This document shows positions 1 to 10,244 of a DNA stretch of 64,000 nucleotides, in pieces. Origin of the DNA: Notolepis coatsorum (Eukaryota; Chordata; Actinopteri; Aulopiformes; Paralepididae); contig OZ020591.1 in the NCBI GenBank assembly GCA_963971535.1, positions 18,090,823 through 18,154,822 of the forward strand, read 5' to 3'. Positions within the stretch are counted from its first letter, which is position 1. Each line of letters starts with the position of its first letter. The notes beneath the pieces are model-generated. The model did not search any database, had not been told where the DNA came from, and saw only the letters and a program-made list of their open reading frames with translations. A program made the position numbers and the translations under genes.

Positions 1-74
1 GATCGGGGAGGAGAGGATGGAGGGGAGGGGAGGGGGGTTCACACTAAACCTCTACTGCTGTGACTGTACCACAT

Positions 75-527
75 AGGGAGGGAAAGAGAAGTGAGGGAGA
101 TTGGAAGGGAGAGAGACGGAGGGAGGGAGAGAAGTGAGGGAGACAGGGAGGGAAAGGAAAGGAGGAAGGGAGAAGAAGGGAGGGAGGAGGGAGGGAGGGA
201 GGGAGGGAGGGAGGGAGGGAGAGGAGAGGAGAGGAGAGGGAGGGAGGAGGGAGGGAGGGGGGGAGAGGGAAAGAGGGAGGGAAGGGGGGGGGGAGGGGGG
301 GGGGAGGGAGGGAGGGAGAAGAGGGAAGGAGGGAGGGAGGGAGGGAGGAGAGGAAAGGAAAGGAGGGAGGGAGGGAAGGAAGGGAGGGAGGGAAAGGAGA
401 GGAGAGGAGAGGAGAGGAGAGGAGAGGAGAGGAGAGGAGAGGAGAGGAGAGGAGAGGAAGGAGGGAGGGAGGGAGGGGGGGGGAGAGAGAAGGAGGGAGG
501 GAGGGAGGGAGGGAGATGAGGGAGATT
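75..527 (+). repeat. Polypurine GGGA/GGAGA tract
   Basis: The + strand is almost purely G and A for about 450 bases, built from GGGA, GGGAGG and GGAGA units. Two 10-base G runs separated by one A lie at 284-304, and GGAGA is tandem near 398-455. The long open frames on both strands are low-complexity artefacts. Triplex or G-quadruplex formation is an inference from composition only. Confidence 0.95.
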
Positions 528-764
528 TGAAGCACCCCTCACAGCACACACAAGGGGACCGTGGCACAACAGAGGCTATAATAATTTCTAAGACAACATC
601 GCCCCCTGCTGCATTTTTTCGCACATCACCCCTATTGCACCACAGTACCCCCAAACATCCTGCAGGAGGCGCCCCCAACCTTCTAACAAATACGTGCAAC
701 ATTACGTAGCACGCCAGCCCACGTGCCCTCTCAATTTTAACCCCAACACCCAGAATCCCCTGCA

Positions 765-850
765 CCGAATTGTAGTTCGTCTTGCAGGCCGGCTTCCTGC
801 AGACGTCATCCCCGAAACTACGTCACGTCCGCCATTTCTGAGATCTCGTT
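765..850. promoter_or_regulatory. Promoter-like patch with ETS, CRE and YY1 motifs
   Basis: Within 50 bases lie an ETS-like GCTTCCTG (792-799), CRE-like GACGTCAT (802-809) and TACGTCAC (819-826), and on the minus strand a YY1-like AAATGGCGGAC (827-837). CCCAGAATCCCC (751-762) followed by a GAATTGTAGTTC segment recalls ZNF143-type promoter motifs. This clustering is typical of TATA-less housekeeping promoters. No gene body can be recognised on either side, so the target and direction are unknown. Confidence 0.4.
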
Positions 851-1879
851 GACCACCAGACTAGCATACCGCGACGCTTCGTCACGGGACTTCATTTGTT
901 TACAAAATTATTTGTTACTTTCATTCTTTCCTAACCTTCTAAATCAACTCATCCTCATTTCATTCATACAACGCCACAATCACCCACATACCTCATCCAG
1001 CATCATAATAATCTTTAGCCCCGGGCAGCCCAATACCGTACGTAGCCTCGCCCGTTAGCTTGTAGCCTAGCTTTAGCATGTATCCAGCCTGTCCCAGCAT
1101 AACAATAGCTCACGGGTTCCAACGGCAACCTCATCACGGTCTCCGCCGCACCTCGCGACGCTAATGTTAAGCTGGCGCTCAGCCTCCTATCACACCGAAT
1201 TAATGCATATCTCAATTTACATCCCTTACCCATACTTTATACATTTCTACACAGGTCTTTATTAGCCCCGCTACTAAACAGTGCTTTATATACTAACTCA
1301 TAACGCTTCTAAGTGCCTTTCTTTTAATTCTATTATAAGCGCAGTTTTCACAAGTGCTTTATCCCAAGGCTTACTTTTTACCCCCACCAACCCTCTTCTC
1401 AACCTCTCCATCTTTGACATTCAAGCATCGTTGAGGAGACTACACGTCTCTCCCTCAATCGACCAAATGCCTTCCTATGAATCCGTACAAATTGGCGAAT
1501 TCTATAAGCAGATTACGTCGGGCCACCATATATCAGATCCGTCTCAAAACGTCTTTTTAAACTCGTCCGTACATGCGTGCCGATTCTAAGAGTGAAGTTC
1601 GTGAATGATAGCACGGAAAAAGCAATTTACCTTTCTGACGACGCGGCCGAACGAACACAATCTAGTCTATTACATTTATGATCGCGTCCTGTTCCAACTG
1701 CCCGCGTCTCCTCCTCTGTCCCCAGCGTTTAACTCTTCATCATAATGGACGAAACCAGACCAGTCTTGTGAGAACTGGAACCAAATCTCGGCCGCTCTGA
1801 TGTCATCATTCGCTCCGTTACAACCCACGATTCACAGCTGCCCAAACTCCATCTTTCTAAACCCATCTCCCCTGTTGCA
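851..1879. other. No recognisable gene or repeat
   Basis: The stretch has only short open frames. The longest is 102 codons at 1281-1589 (+) and resembles nothing I recognise. No terminal repeats, retroelement motifs or tandem array were seen. It may be UTR or intron of a gene started at one of the flanking promoter-like patches. Confidence 0.4.
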
Positions 1880-1885
1880 ACTTAC

Positions 1886-2360
1886 CGTTTACTCTCTGCC
1901 GGCGCTTGGATATCCGTTGTGTAGAGTGTAGACAGTCGTTGAAAACGTCGTTGCTCTGCCAGTGAGAGATCTTGTCTTCGAAAGATGGTATAGTGGATTT
2001 TTCAGTTTAGGAAAACGGCTCCAGATTGACGTGTATTTCTAAATGACTCTATCTTCTCAAGTCTTTGGGATCGTATAGTGGATCTCTTTCTAGTATCTTT
2101 GCAGTTGTACTCACACGTTTTAGTTCAATTGTCTTATAAAATGAGATGGAGTCGGAGCCAGGCGCTAAGGTACAATGACAGTCGGCTGTCGTTTATTGGA
2201 AGATCCAAAAACAGCTTAAAGTTCTCGTTAACTTTTCTATTCTATAACAGCATCTGCAGCACGTCTCGATTGGATAGGTTTTCAGCGTAGATTTTTGGCG
2301 TTGTCTCAAGATGATGCTCTTCGTGCGTCGACGTCGTCTGCTGCTGGTCTCCGTGGGCGC
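1886..2360 (-). other. Putative first exon or LTR leader (minus strand)
   Basis: On the minus strand a TATA-containing promoter (2387-2476) is followed by a stretch with no long open frame, ending at a good splice donor AACG|GTAAGT (GTAAGT at 1880-1885). An AATAAA lies inside it at 2192-2197, about 190 bases after the TATA box. A non-coding first exon fits. So does a retroelement leader (TATA, poly(A) signal, then splice donor), but I found no convincing TG...CA LTR edges. Both readings are inference. Confidence 0.3.
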
Positions 2361-2386
2361 TCTTCTCCTTCTCAACCTGTGGTAGA

Positions 2387-2476
2387 ATATATAGGAATTC
2401 CCCAACCCACGCCCCAGTGGTCGAGTTTCCGCTCCGTGATGTCACAGAAGGAGACTCCGATCCCTATTCTCATTGG
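2387..2476 (-). promoter_or_regulatory. Minus-strand promoter: CCAAT, CRE-like, GC box, TATA
   Basis: Reading the minus strand, CCAAT (2472-2476), TGACATCA (2438-2445), GGGGCGTGG (2407-2415) and a TATATATT box (2387-2395) occur in the usual order and spacing for a TATA promoter. Initiation would be expected near 2360. The transcript is not known; see the putative leader at 1886-2360. Confidence 0.45.
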
Positions 2477-2579
2477 TTTAACACGATCAAACTGAGTTTC
2501 TCTGACCAAATAAGGAAATGACATCTATTTCAACCGTTTTCTTCCTTCTACTGAAACGGACTAAACCTTTATTATTTGA

Positions 2580-2665
2580 TTGAATAAATGAATGAATAAT
2601 TTGCTCACAGATTGCAGAATGGGTACAGCACAGCACAATACACACAACTTTGCCAAAGGGATTTA
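2580..2665 (-). mobile_element. LINE-A 3'-end fragment, diverged
   Basis: AATGAATGAATAA followed by CAGATTGCAGAATGGGTAC matches, with changes, the reverse complement of the LINE-A 3' end seen at 4500-4580. Only about 85 bases remain, a strongly 5'-truncated old insertion. Confidence 0.7.
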
Positions 2666-2689
2666 GATTAGCAAAAACCCTTTTTGGAA

Positions 2690-3630
2690 AGTTTATATCA
2701 GGGTTGCTCATTTTCAATTTCCTAGTTTTAACCTTTTTCTTACTAAATGAACACACACTACTTTACTAAATGCTCTTTACTGTTACATTCCAGATTGTGC
2801 TAGACTATCTAAATCCTATAGTATAATTCAGATTTAGATCATTGCGGCCACAGTTTTCTTATAACAACCTGTATAATGTTTGATGCAAAACTCCATATCT
2901 CTTTTATTTCATAAGCAATGTGTTTAGGAGAAAAGGCCATACTGTTGTTTTACTTATTTTAAGTTCTAAATCCTGTGTTATTTAATTTAGTCTCTCGCTG
3001 GTAATGGTCTTAACTATTAGTCCTAAATTAACTAGAATCTTATTTCTTTGACAATGATATGTTTCTCCTATTTTATTAATGTTCTTTAGTGGGTATTTCA
3101 GCATTTGATCCAATTTCCCTCTCTGTCTCCAACTTGAGAGGAACCTATGTGTTGCTTTTCCTTTAGCAGTGAGTCTGGTTATTCCACTTCTCAGTGGTCA
3201 ATCCGTCTATTTCTTAGTATCATAGTGCTTGCTTTTTTCTTAATTTGTCTCCTATAGTTATCTGTTGCTTAATAACTTGCTTATTTTAGAGTCTTAACTT
3301 TCTGCATTTGTAAGTCATTAAACTGTGTTTTGACCAGCTGCATGCTATTCCCTGCTATCTCTTCCTCAATCTATAGCACCAACTGTCTTGCTGTCCTTAA
3401 GCTGTCACAGAGGGGGGAAGGTTACACTTTTTACTTCTAGAATAGGCTTTTTATGGCTACCTGACCTCGCTAGGGGGGGTGTGGGGACACAGTCATTTTA
3501 ACCATTAACCAAAATGCATTCCTTGCTGTTTGCTTTGACTTGAGCGTCCTTCCTCTTTAGCTGTGACCATGTGTCTCCTTAAAACCCTAACCTTACTGTA
3601 CCGTACATTTTTGATTCAATTAATTTACGA
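2690..3630. other. A/T-rich stretch without recognised features
   Basis: There is no open frame of note, no tandem repeat and no recognisable transposon edge. It ends where the LINE-A copy begins. Confidence 0.5.
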
Positions 3631-3631
3631 C

Positions 3632-4580
3632 AGGCGCTAAAAACAAGATTACAAACATCACAAAACAAACTGGTCAGACTACTGCTTGACCTTACTCCTA
3701 AAACCCACCTCACCTAGCCCACTTTGACTACCTAGGATGGCTTAGAGTAGACGACAGAGTACAGCAACTTGCAATGGGCCTGGTCTACAAGATACACTAC
3801 ACGACCAAGGTACCCATGTACATGACAAAATACTTCCCAAAGGTCAGTGAATACCACGATCACAACACCAGAGGGAGCTCCACAAATCACGTTAAACCCA
3901 GATTCGGCTCAAACAAGGGACTAAACACGTTTCGCAATTATGCCACATCAATGTGGAACGCCCTACCCAAAGCTGTAAAGGAATGTGAATCACTACCCAC
4001 TTTCAAAAACACTCTCAAAAAACACCTAAGGGAGACTGCAACTCGAAACTGGCCCCTGTAAATGTCCGAACACAACCCCCTCCAATGTACAGTAAATTAC
4101 CAAGTATGGTCTTGTCAATAATCCAATGTACAGTGTTTGTTTGTACAGGTGTACAGTGTCCCCCACCCACCCCTCCTACCCAACCCCCCCCCACTCCTAC
4201 CCAACCCCCCCCCCCCCCCCACCCACCCATCCACCTCCAATGTACAGTCCCCCCCCCCACCCCCACCTACCCAATCCAATGTACAGTTTCTACGTCTAAT
4301 GTATATACTCTTTTCTTTCTGGACTCTTTTTGTATCACAAACAGTACTGTAATTGCAAATCTGGTATGTCATAAATGTATAGATGTAGCAGTACTGTCTA
4401 TCGGTATGTCATGTATGTCACATATGTTACGATGAATTGAAAATGGGGGACCCTGATGTAAACAAGACGAAAGTCTTTCTCTGGTCTGCATCCCCTTAAC
4501 AATTGTATGTATTGAGCTGTACTGTACTGTACCCATTCTGCAATCTGTTAATAAAGTTTTCATTCATTCATTCATTCATT
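3632..4580 (+). mobile_element. LINE-A (L2-like) 5'-truncated copy
   Basis: This entry defines LINE-A, the commonest element in the window. It holds the C-terminal end of a reverse-transcriptase polyprotein, then a 3' UTR with long C-rich blocks (ACCC and poly-C, 4160-4270) punctuated by CAATGTACAGT, a conserved terminus (GGGGGACCCTGATGTAAAC, then GCAATCTGTTAATAAAG) and an (ATTC)n tail. A microsatellite-like tail and the L2-type C-terminal domain indicate a CR1/L2-group non-LTR retrotransposon. The copy starts in the middle of the ORF near GCGCTAAAAACAAG, so it is 5' truncated and cannot move by itself. Confidence 0.85.
3650..4061 (+). pseudogene. LINE-A reverse-transcriptase C-terminus
   Basis: From the methionine at 3774 there are 95 open codons with the terminal LINE-A domain: MGLVYKIHYTTKVPMYM, then KYFPKVSEYHDHNTRGSS, then NYATSMWNALPKAVKECE, ending at the TAA at 4059-4061. 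Upstream, 3650-3773 reads as the preceding part of the same domain (LVRLLLDLTPKTHLT) but is broken by a TAG. The longer LINE-A copy at 35298-36770 gives the same protein without that stop. This is a remnant; no catalytic residues are present. Confidence 0.8.
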
Positions 4581-4646
4581 CATATGTTGTGTATGTCATA
4601 AATGTCACTATGAATTGAAAATGGGGGACCCTGATGTAAACAAGAC
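4581..4646 (+). mobile_element. LINE-A 3' UTR fragment
   Basis: Directly after the (ATTC)n tail a second piece of LINE-A 3' UTR follows (TGTATGTCATAAATGTC through GGGGGACCCTGATGTAAAC). It ends just before the zinc-finger promoter. Confidence 0.75.
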
Positions 4647-4670
4647 AACCGCGTGACGCACACATATCTG

Positions 4671-4760
4671 ATTGGTCCGGCCCTCCCTGACGTCACCAGG
4701 AAATACGGAAATGTCATGCAGTATCTCGTCCTTGCCACCAGGGGCACCACACTTCACCTC
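4671..4760 (+). promoter_or_regulatory. Promoter of zinc-finger gene A
   Basis: An inverted CCAAT box (ATTGG, 4671-4675) and a perfect CRE, TGACGTCA (4688-4695), precede the first exon. CCACCAGGGGCAC just downstream resembles a CTCF core lacking one G. The CRE and the CTCF-like string recur before the first-exon copies at 37112 and 39439, which supports function. The start site is not defined. Confidence 0.5.
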
Positions 4761-4931
4761 GTTGTCTGTGGCTATAACGAGCTAATGCTGCTAATCTCTA
4801 ACGTTAACTCTCTGAACAGATCTAGATGCAGTGATCGTGTAAAGAACGGACTAACTGCAGCTGCTGGAGACAGATTTGAACTAAGGAGGAGTCGAGACTG
4901 GCCGTAAACTTCAGAGTGTTGTGAACGTGAG

Positions 4932-4950
4932 ATGAAGAAACACAAAGCAG
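4932..4950 (+). CDS. Zinc-finger gene A, first coding exon
   Basis: Nineteen coding bases (ATGAAGAAACACAAAGCAG) encode MKKHKA plus the first base of the next codon, followed at once by a donor (GTTTGT, 4951-4956). Spliced to the acceptor at 21013-21014 this gives MKKHKA-D-SMALQL, in frame with the zinc-finger exon. The same sequence, donor phase and 5' UTR occur at 37112-37130 and 39439-39457. A very short first coding exon joined to a single large finger exon is a common arrangement in fish zinc-finger genes. The predicted intron of 16.06 kb is filled with transposons. Splicing is inferred from phase and conservation, not shown by transcripts. Confidence 0.65.
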
Positions 4951-4956
4951 GTTTGT

Positions 4957-5176
4957 TTAATCAGAAGCTCCTTTGGACATTATTCTTTGATCAATAGGTA
5001 TATGTTCCCGTTTGTGATTACAGTATTTCACAATTGCCTAACCTTAAATAATGTACCCAACAGTTAGACCAGCGGTGCTGCCATATATAAAACATTAGAT
5101 GCGACATCACGCCATAAATCATGGGATAACCGTCCGCCATCTTACCTGGATATTGTTTAGGCAGCAACTATGTTTG
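4957..5176 (+). other. Conserved start of the zinc-finger intron
   Basis: The sequence after the donor is repeated at 39464-39800 (there with a LINE-A insertion), including TTTGATCAATAG, TGTACCCAACAGTTAG and a minus-strand YY1-like AAGATGGCGGAC near 5142-5153. It marks the start of the A/B duplication within the intron. No coding sequence is present. Confidence 0.6.
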
Positions 5177-5177
5177 T

Positions 5178-5508
5178 GCAGCCTAGTTACTGTACTAACA
5201 TGATCAGAGAGACTAGTGCAGCCTAGTTACTGTACTAACATGATCAGAGAGACTAGTGCAGCCTAGTTACTGTACTAACATGATCAGAGAGACTAGTGCA
5301 GCCTAGTTACTGTACTAACATGATCAGAGGGACTAGTGCAGCCTAGTTACTGTACTAACATGGGGGGCCCTGATGTAAACAAGACGAAAGTCTTTGGTCT
5401 GCATCCCCTTAACAATTGTATGTATTGAGCTGTACTGTACTGTACCCATTCTGCAATATGTTAATAAAGTTTTCAATCAATCAATCAATCAACATGATCA
5501 GAGAGACT
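5178..5508 (+). repeat. 40-bp minisatellite, interrupted by a LINE fragment
   Basis: Tandem copies of a 40-bp unit beginning GCCTAGTTACTGTACTAACA and ending GAGACTAGTGCA run from 5178 to 5360. The array is split by a LINE-A 3' end (5360-5492) and resumes with ACATGATCAGAGAGACTAA. The same array exists at 39800-42200 in unit B. Confidence 0.9.
5360..5492 (+). mobile_element. LINE-A 3'-end insertion in the minisatellite
   Basis: About 130 bases of LINE-A terminus (CCTGATGTAAACAAGACG to TTAATAAAG) with a (TCAA)n tail lie inside a repeat unit. AACATG on both sides is a likely target-site duplication. Confidence 0.85.
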
Positions 5509-5616
5509 AAGGAGGCTGGCATCACTAAATACACATAAGTGTGGAGGAGATTAGATCACACAATGCTCAACTACTCTTTCTAACACACACACACTCTCTC
5601 CCTGTCTCTCTTACTA

Positions 5617-5765
5617 TGAATGAATGAATGAAAACTTTATTTAACAGATTGCAGAATGGGTACAATACAGTACGGCTCAATACACACAATTGTTAAGGGG
5701 TTGCAGACCATAAAAAGACGTTTGTCTTGTTTACATCAGGGTCCCCCATTTTCAATTCATAGTGA
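5617..5765 (-). mobile_element. LINE-A 3'-end fragment
   Basis: (ATGA)n followed by the reverse complement of the LINE-A 3' terminus to GGTCCCCCATTTTCAATTC. The orientation is opposite to the copy at 5360-5492. Confidence 0.85.
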
Positions 5766-5784
5766 CATTCATTCACTATCCCGC

Positions 5785-6010
5785 ACACACACACACACAC
5801 ACACTATGTCTCTCTGTCTCTCTTACTATCCCACACACACGCACGCACACACACACACTCACACTCACAATTGCATACACATAGCCTTCACTCCCAGACA
5901 TATCTACACACACTACCCCACCCCCCTTGCAACTTGTACACATATGCACAAAATACAATCATCTCACCTATGCTCTCCTTTTCTGACACATACACACACA
6001 CACATACAGC
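5785..6010. repeat. CA microsatellites
   Basis: Short (CA)n runs (5785-5802, 5834-5858, 5990-6006) lie in sequence that is repeated at 42270-42560 in unit B. The similarity between units ends near 6075. Confidence 0.85.
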
Positions 6011-6079
6011 CTTCACTCATATCTCTACGTCATTCCCAATCATATCTACGTAATGATCTCTGTACATCATATCTATATG

Positions 6080-7265
6080 TAGAAGGGTGGATTATCCCTA
6101 CTTGGTGAGGGTGCTATGCTACTGGCACCGGATAGTAGGCACCCCCGGCAGAGCTAAGTCCAGCCGGGTCCCCGACTGCAGTGTTGAGGTACTAGGCTTA
6201 AGGTTAGCAAAGGTGACCTATAGGTCCTTAGGATTTACTGACCCAGGACTGGTGTACTGGTCCTTCCCGCCTCTTAAGGGCAATACTCAGTAACCCATAA
6301 TCACCCACGCTCCCCTAGTACGCTCCACACCCCCTCACACCCGGTGGAAGTAGTGGTTGGTGTAATTCTCCCCAAAGCAGTACCATACCTGAAATTAACA
6401 CCTACCCTGCTGGGTGAAATACAGGGTATTAAAAGTAGTTAAGACAGTACGACACCATAAAACCACACGCACACAGCGAATCCAAAATCAATCTCGCTTT
6501 ACTGAAAAAATGGGAAAGGAGCAGTTACATAAACATGTTATTACAATTATCTCCAATGTTAATTAAATGGTGCACGTTCCCTATAAGGAGGTGCTGCAGC
6601 AGCACAATGCAGAACTAGTACAAATCACGGTTCAACCCCGCGGGTAACCTAGAACGTGTACATACAACGTGGGCCCACACCTGTACTAAGCCGGCACATT
6701 AAAGTTACTATCAAAAGAAAAGAATAAATAAAAGAATAAAGAAAACCCCGTAGGAGCGCCCGGTCGTAGCTTGGGGACGTTGTGGCCGCAAACACAATGG
6801 CCCTTTCACTCCCTTGAGAGCCTGAGCAAATAAAAGGCTGTATTCCAGAGACCAGGAGAAAGCACGGGTTGTCCCTTTAATGAACACGCGTGCCTAGCAA
6901 AGTTTGCCGCCACGGCGCTAACTAACAATGGCAAGTTCACGTTACACAGTCTAGCCGTGGCTGGCTTTAGCACGCATGTAGCATGAAGTCGGTGCTCCTC
7001 CTACATGCTTCAGGAACTTGAACATTTCACAAATGTCCATTTTCATGTCCTCGTATCATCATTGGTTTTGTCAATGTATGAGAGCGAGAAGGTGGTAGTC
7101 ACATTGGACAGGGATTAACAATTTAAGTCAATAATAAAAAGGTAAACAGAGTTGTATGTATGGAATAAAAATTAAACACCAACACAGTTCTATAGTCAAT
7201 AACCACCAACATAGTTGCATGGATGAAATCAACGCTAAACAACTACAACACAGTTGTATCAGTTC
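6080..7265. other. Unclassified intron sequence
   Basis: No open frame, tandem array or transposon edge is recognisable. It has no counterpart at the matching place in unit B (after 42560), so it is a candidate insertion in A or a deletion in B. Confidence 0.4.
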
Positions 7266-7269
7266 TTTT

Positions 7270-7352
7270 TAGGGATGGCACGATACCACTTATTCATGTC
7301 CGATACTGATATCACAGCCTTGAGTATCTGCCAATACCGATACCCATCCGAT
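7270..7352 (+). mobile_element. hAT-type terminal fragment
   Basis: TAGGGATGGCACGATACC followed by CCGATACTGATATC is the usual left terminus of a fish hAT family. No right terminus was found; the next element starts within it. Confidence 0.55.
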
Positions 7353-8317
7353 CAGGGGAGGAAACTAACTTTTTGGCTTACCAGCCAACTGGCGAGTATC
7401 TGATTTTTTTTACCAGCCAAACAGATTTTTTACCAGACAAAAAAAATCGCTAATTGTGATAATTACTTCTTTGTATGTCAAGCCGCGTCAATGTTGTGTA
7501 TGCATCTGGGTAGGCACACTGTGCCTTTAAGACAGCACGGTGGTCTTACGACAGTGCTGTGAAGTACCGTCAAGTGTTGTGGTAACGTCAGTTGGGTTGG
7601 TGTGCTGTTGTGCACAGTGCACTGGTTGAGCTAGCCCCTTTCGTGACTGCGATGTGCAAGCCAGGGGCTTTTGAGCATGAAATAAAATGTCTAACCTTAC
7701 GTCGTAGTCCGGTGCTTTTTTGGAAACATTATAGTCATAACAGATACACCTAGCTGGCTGCTTTGAGCACACGGGGCTAACGTTAGCTAGCAAGCAGCTA
7801 TAGCTAAAACGCTAACTAGAAGCTAACCACTGTATACAGTTCCAGTAGACTAACATTACACCTCTGTGATTTAAATGTGTCCTTAGTAACTTATACTCAA
7901 GGGTTGTACTAGGGTTGGATGCAGTTCCCCGTTGGTCAGTCTGTCTGTTTTCCATCTTCTGCTGTGTTTAACGTTATCTGTTTGCGAGTGCTCCTGATGG
8001 CTAGCCTAGTACCGCGGGACTTTTATTATTATATGTCCGCGGGTTGGCCGGTACTGCACAAACGTTTATTAAACATTATATGTCCGCGGGTGGTCTTGTG
8101 CAGTGCTCTCGTGGCACTGTCAACTAAAGCGAACACTCAGAAGACGCGCACCGTTTGCCAGTGCAGTGATTGCAGAATGTTTTATTTTTTTGTATACTCG
8201 CCAGCAGGGGAGGCAACTAACTTTTTGGCTTACCAGCCAACTGGCGGATTTTTTTTACCAGCCAAACGTAAAAAATACTAGCATTTGACCAGTAAAGTGG
8301 CCTAATTTCCTCCCCTG
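7353..8317. mobile_element. TIR element (hAT-like), possibly composite
   Basis: The left end CAGGGGAGGAAACTAACTT and right end AATTTCCTCCCCTG form an imperfect inverted repeat, and ACCAGCCAACTGGCG recurs inside. A second left end in the same orientation begins at 8205, so one copy may be nested in or fused to another. No 8-bp target duplication survives. The family resembles the well-bounded element at 54933-55909. No transposase is visible. Confidence 0.55.
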
Positions 8318-8318
8318 G

Positions 8319-8502
8319 TCATGACCGAACGTTCTAGAACATTTGTGATGTCACAGTATGATGTCATGATCGAACGTTCTGGAACATTTGTGATGTCACA
8401 GTATGATGTCATGACCGAACGTTCTAGAACATTTCTGATGTCACAGTATGATGTCATGATCGAACGTTCTGGAACATTCATGATGTCGCTGTATGATGTC
8501 AT
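8319..8502. repeat. 45-bp tandem repeat, four copies, with HSE-like and CRE-like motifs
   Basis: Units start at 8326, 8371, 8416 and 8461, a period of exactly 45. Each contains CGAACGTTCTAGAAC (or TGGAAC), which fits three alternating nGAAn pentamers of a heat-shock element. The first three are followed by TGATGTCACAG, which is CRE-like. Because 45 is divisible by three, both strands read open; these are not genes. Confidence 0.85.
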
Positions 8503-8654
8503 ATAATAATTTAACTAAATGTAAAAAATATCAGTGTTTTGTTTTTTGGTGTGCTTCTTATTCTAGGTGTTCAGGTTGCCTGATTTGTTAAAACATGCAC
8601 ATGTACCTCAATTTGAAATGCCTGCAGTTTACCATGAGATAATATAAAAGGAAC

Positions 8655-9480
8655 TAGGGATTGCACCAATCCGATACTCAGTCTCGGTATTGGTCCGATA
8701 CTGGCCAAATTCACAGGATTGGATATCGGCCGATCCGATACAGGCCGTAAAGCATGCCATCACGTGAACAGTAGTAGCGTGACAACAACGTTAGCATTAG
8801 CTAAACGTAAGTCAACTTGTTAGCAGCGCGCCGCGATCATGTCAGCTGTGTGGAGTTATTTTAAGCTCAAAGAAGAAAAAGGCAAAACAGCCTGTGGTGT
8901 TATGCTAATGTGTGTGCATTAATACGACACAGAGTACAGGCCACCGTACTGGGGTCACAGACAGGTACACAGGGCAGAGTAGACTAAGAGCGGATAATAA
9001 CGGACCTGTATGGTGGAGCTAACAGAATGAAGACACGCACAAACAAATACAGAGGGTATACTTGTGGAATAACACGACACAGCCAAGTGTAATATCTGCG
9101 ACGCAAGTATTTCTAGGGGTGGCAGCAACACTGGAAACTTCAACACCACACAACACTTGCAGATTAATCATGGAAAGGGAGTATGCAGAGTTCAGTGCAA
9201 CGAATGCCAAGAGGAAAAGTTTTGTCGCAGCAGCTAACATAGCTGGAAACCATTCAGAAGCGAGAGAAACTTTCTGCAGACAGTAACAAAGCAAAGCTGA
9301 AGAAAACCGAGAAAATAACCACATTTATTGTGCTGGACGACCAGCCCCTTTCTGTTGTTGAAAATGTAGGTTTCCGACGCTTAGCCTCACTTCATGTTGC
9401 CAAACCGTCATTATCTCTGACACGGCTATCTCAAATAGGTACAATGTTGTGTTTCTTTTTCAAATGTAGCCAAGAGTAAA
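8655..9480 (+). pseudogene. hAT transposase fossil with BED zinc finger
   Basis: After a hAT-like terminus (TAGGGATTGCACCAATCC, 8655) the + strand encodes a broken ZBED-type transposase. MSAVWSYFKLKEEKG starts near 8839. A BED-finger segment AKCNICDASISRGGSN...TTQHLQINH lies near 9085-9170, showing C-x2-C and a later histidine pair. The post-finger motif VLDDQPLSVVENVGFRRL lies near 9330-9385. Stops and frame changes separate the blocks, and an insertion of about 150 bases divides the start from the finger. The catalytic and dimerisation regions are missing. The motifs are read directly; assignment to the hAT superfamily follows from the known BED plus LD.QPFS.VE pattern. Confidence 0.7.
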
Positions 9481-10197
9481 GACCCTAACCCTATCAAAAC
9501 AGCAGTCAAAGTGTATATTTTCAGCACTATGTTTGTTTACCAATGATTGGAAACTCTCCACGCATTGTACCGGTAAACAGACGTTTTAGACGTGAGGACA
9601 GGAAGCCGTCATGAAATCGCTGTAGTCTTATTAACGTATTAACTAAATAATTTGAACAAAATAAAAAGCAGCAGCACTATTGCATAACTGAGTCATGTGT
9701 GGTATGTATTTCTTCCTTTAGGGGAGTTTGATCAGGGCTGTACGCTAAGCTTTTTCACTAGGGGCACACTTGCCCCTAAATGAGAAATTTAGGGGCAAAT
9801 AATATTTTTTAGGGGCAAATTTTTAAATAACTATTTTACCATTATAGTAGGGCTGGGCGATATGGCCTCTAAATGATATTGCGATATTTTTTGGCCATAT
9901 CACGATACACAATATATATCGCAATATTTTGACATTTCCTAAAGCACTTAAAAATGCTTGATTTAACCCTTTGATGCATACAGTCACGCCAATATGATGA
10001 TTATAATAAGTCCCTGCAACATATGTTTGCATTATTAAACCATGAAGATGCTTTAAAAAATAATTTAATGAAAATGTACTAAGAGTAGTCTACTGACACA
10101 CTAATAAAAAAAATTATTTACATCTAAGACTATTTATATAAAAACTCTTGGGTGCCCTTTTTTTGCACAGTACTGTGTTTTCTATCCACTTTAGCCA

Positions 10198-10198
10198 A

Positions 10199-10243
<45 letters not shown>
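10198..10243. repeat. (CA)n(TA)n microsatellite
   Basis: ACACACACAC runs directly into an AT dinucleotide repeat. Confidence 0.95.

Positions 10244-10244
<1 letters not shown>

Noticed and set aside
39..765. Several long open frames on both strands in the first 0.8 kb
   Set aside because: They are pure low-complexity translations (Pro/Ser/Leu or Arg/Glu/Gly) of the polypurine tract and read open in all frames.
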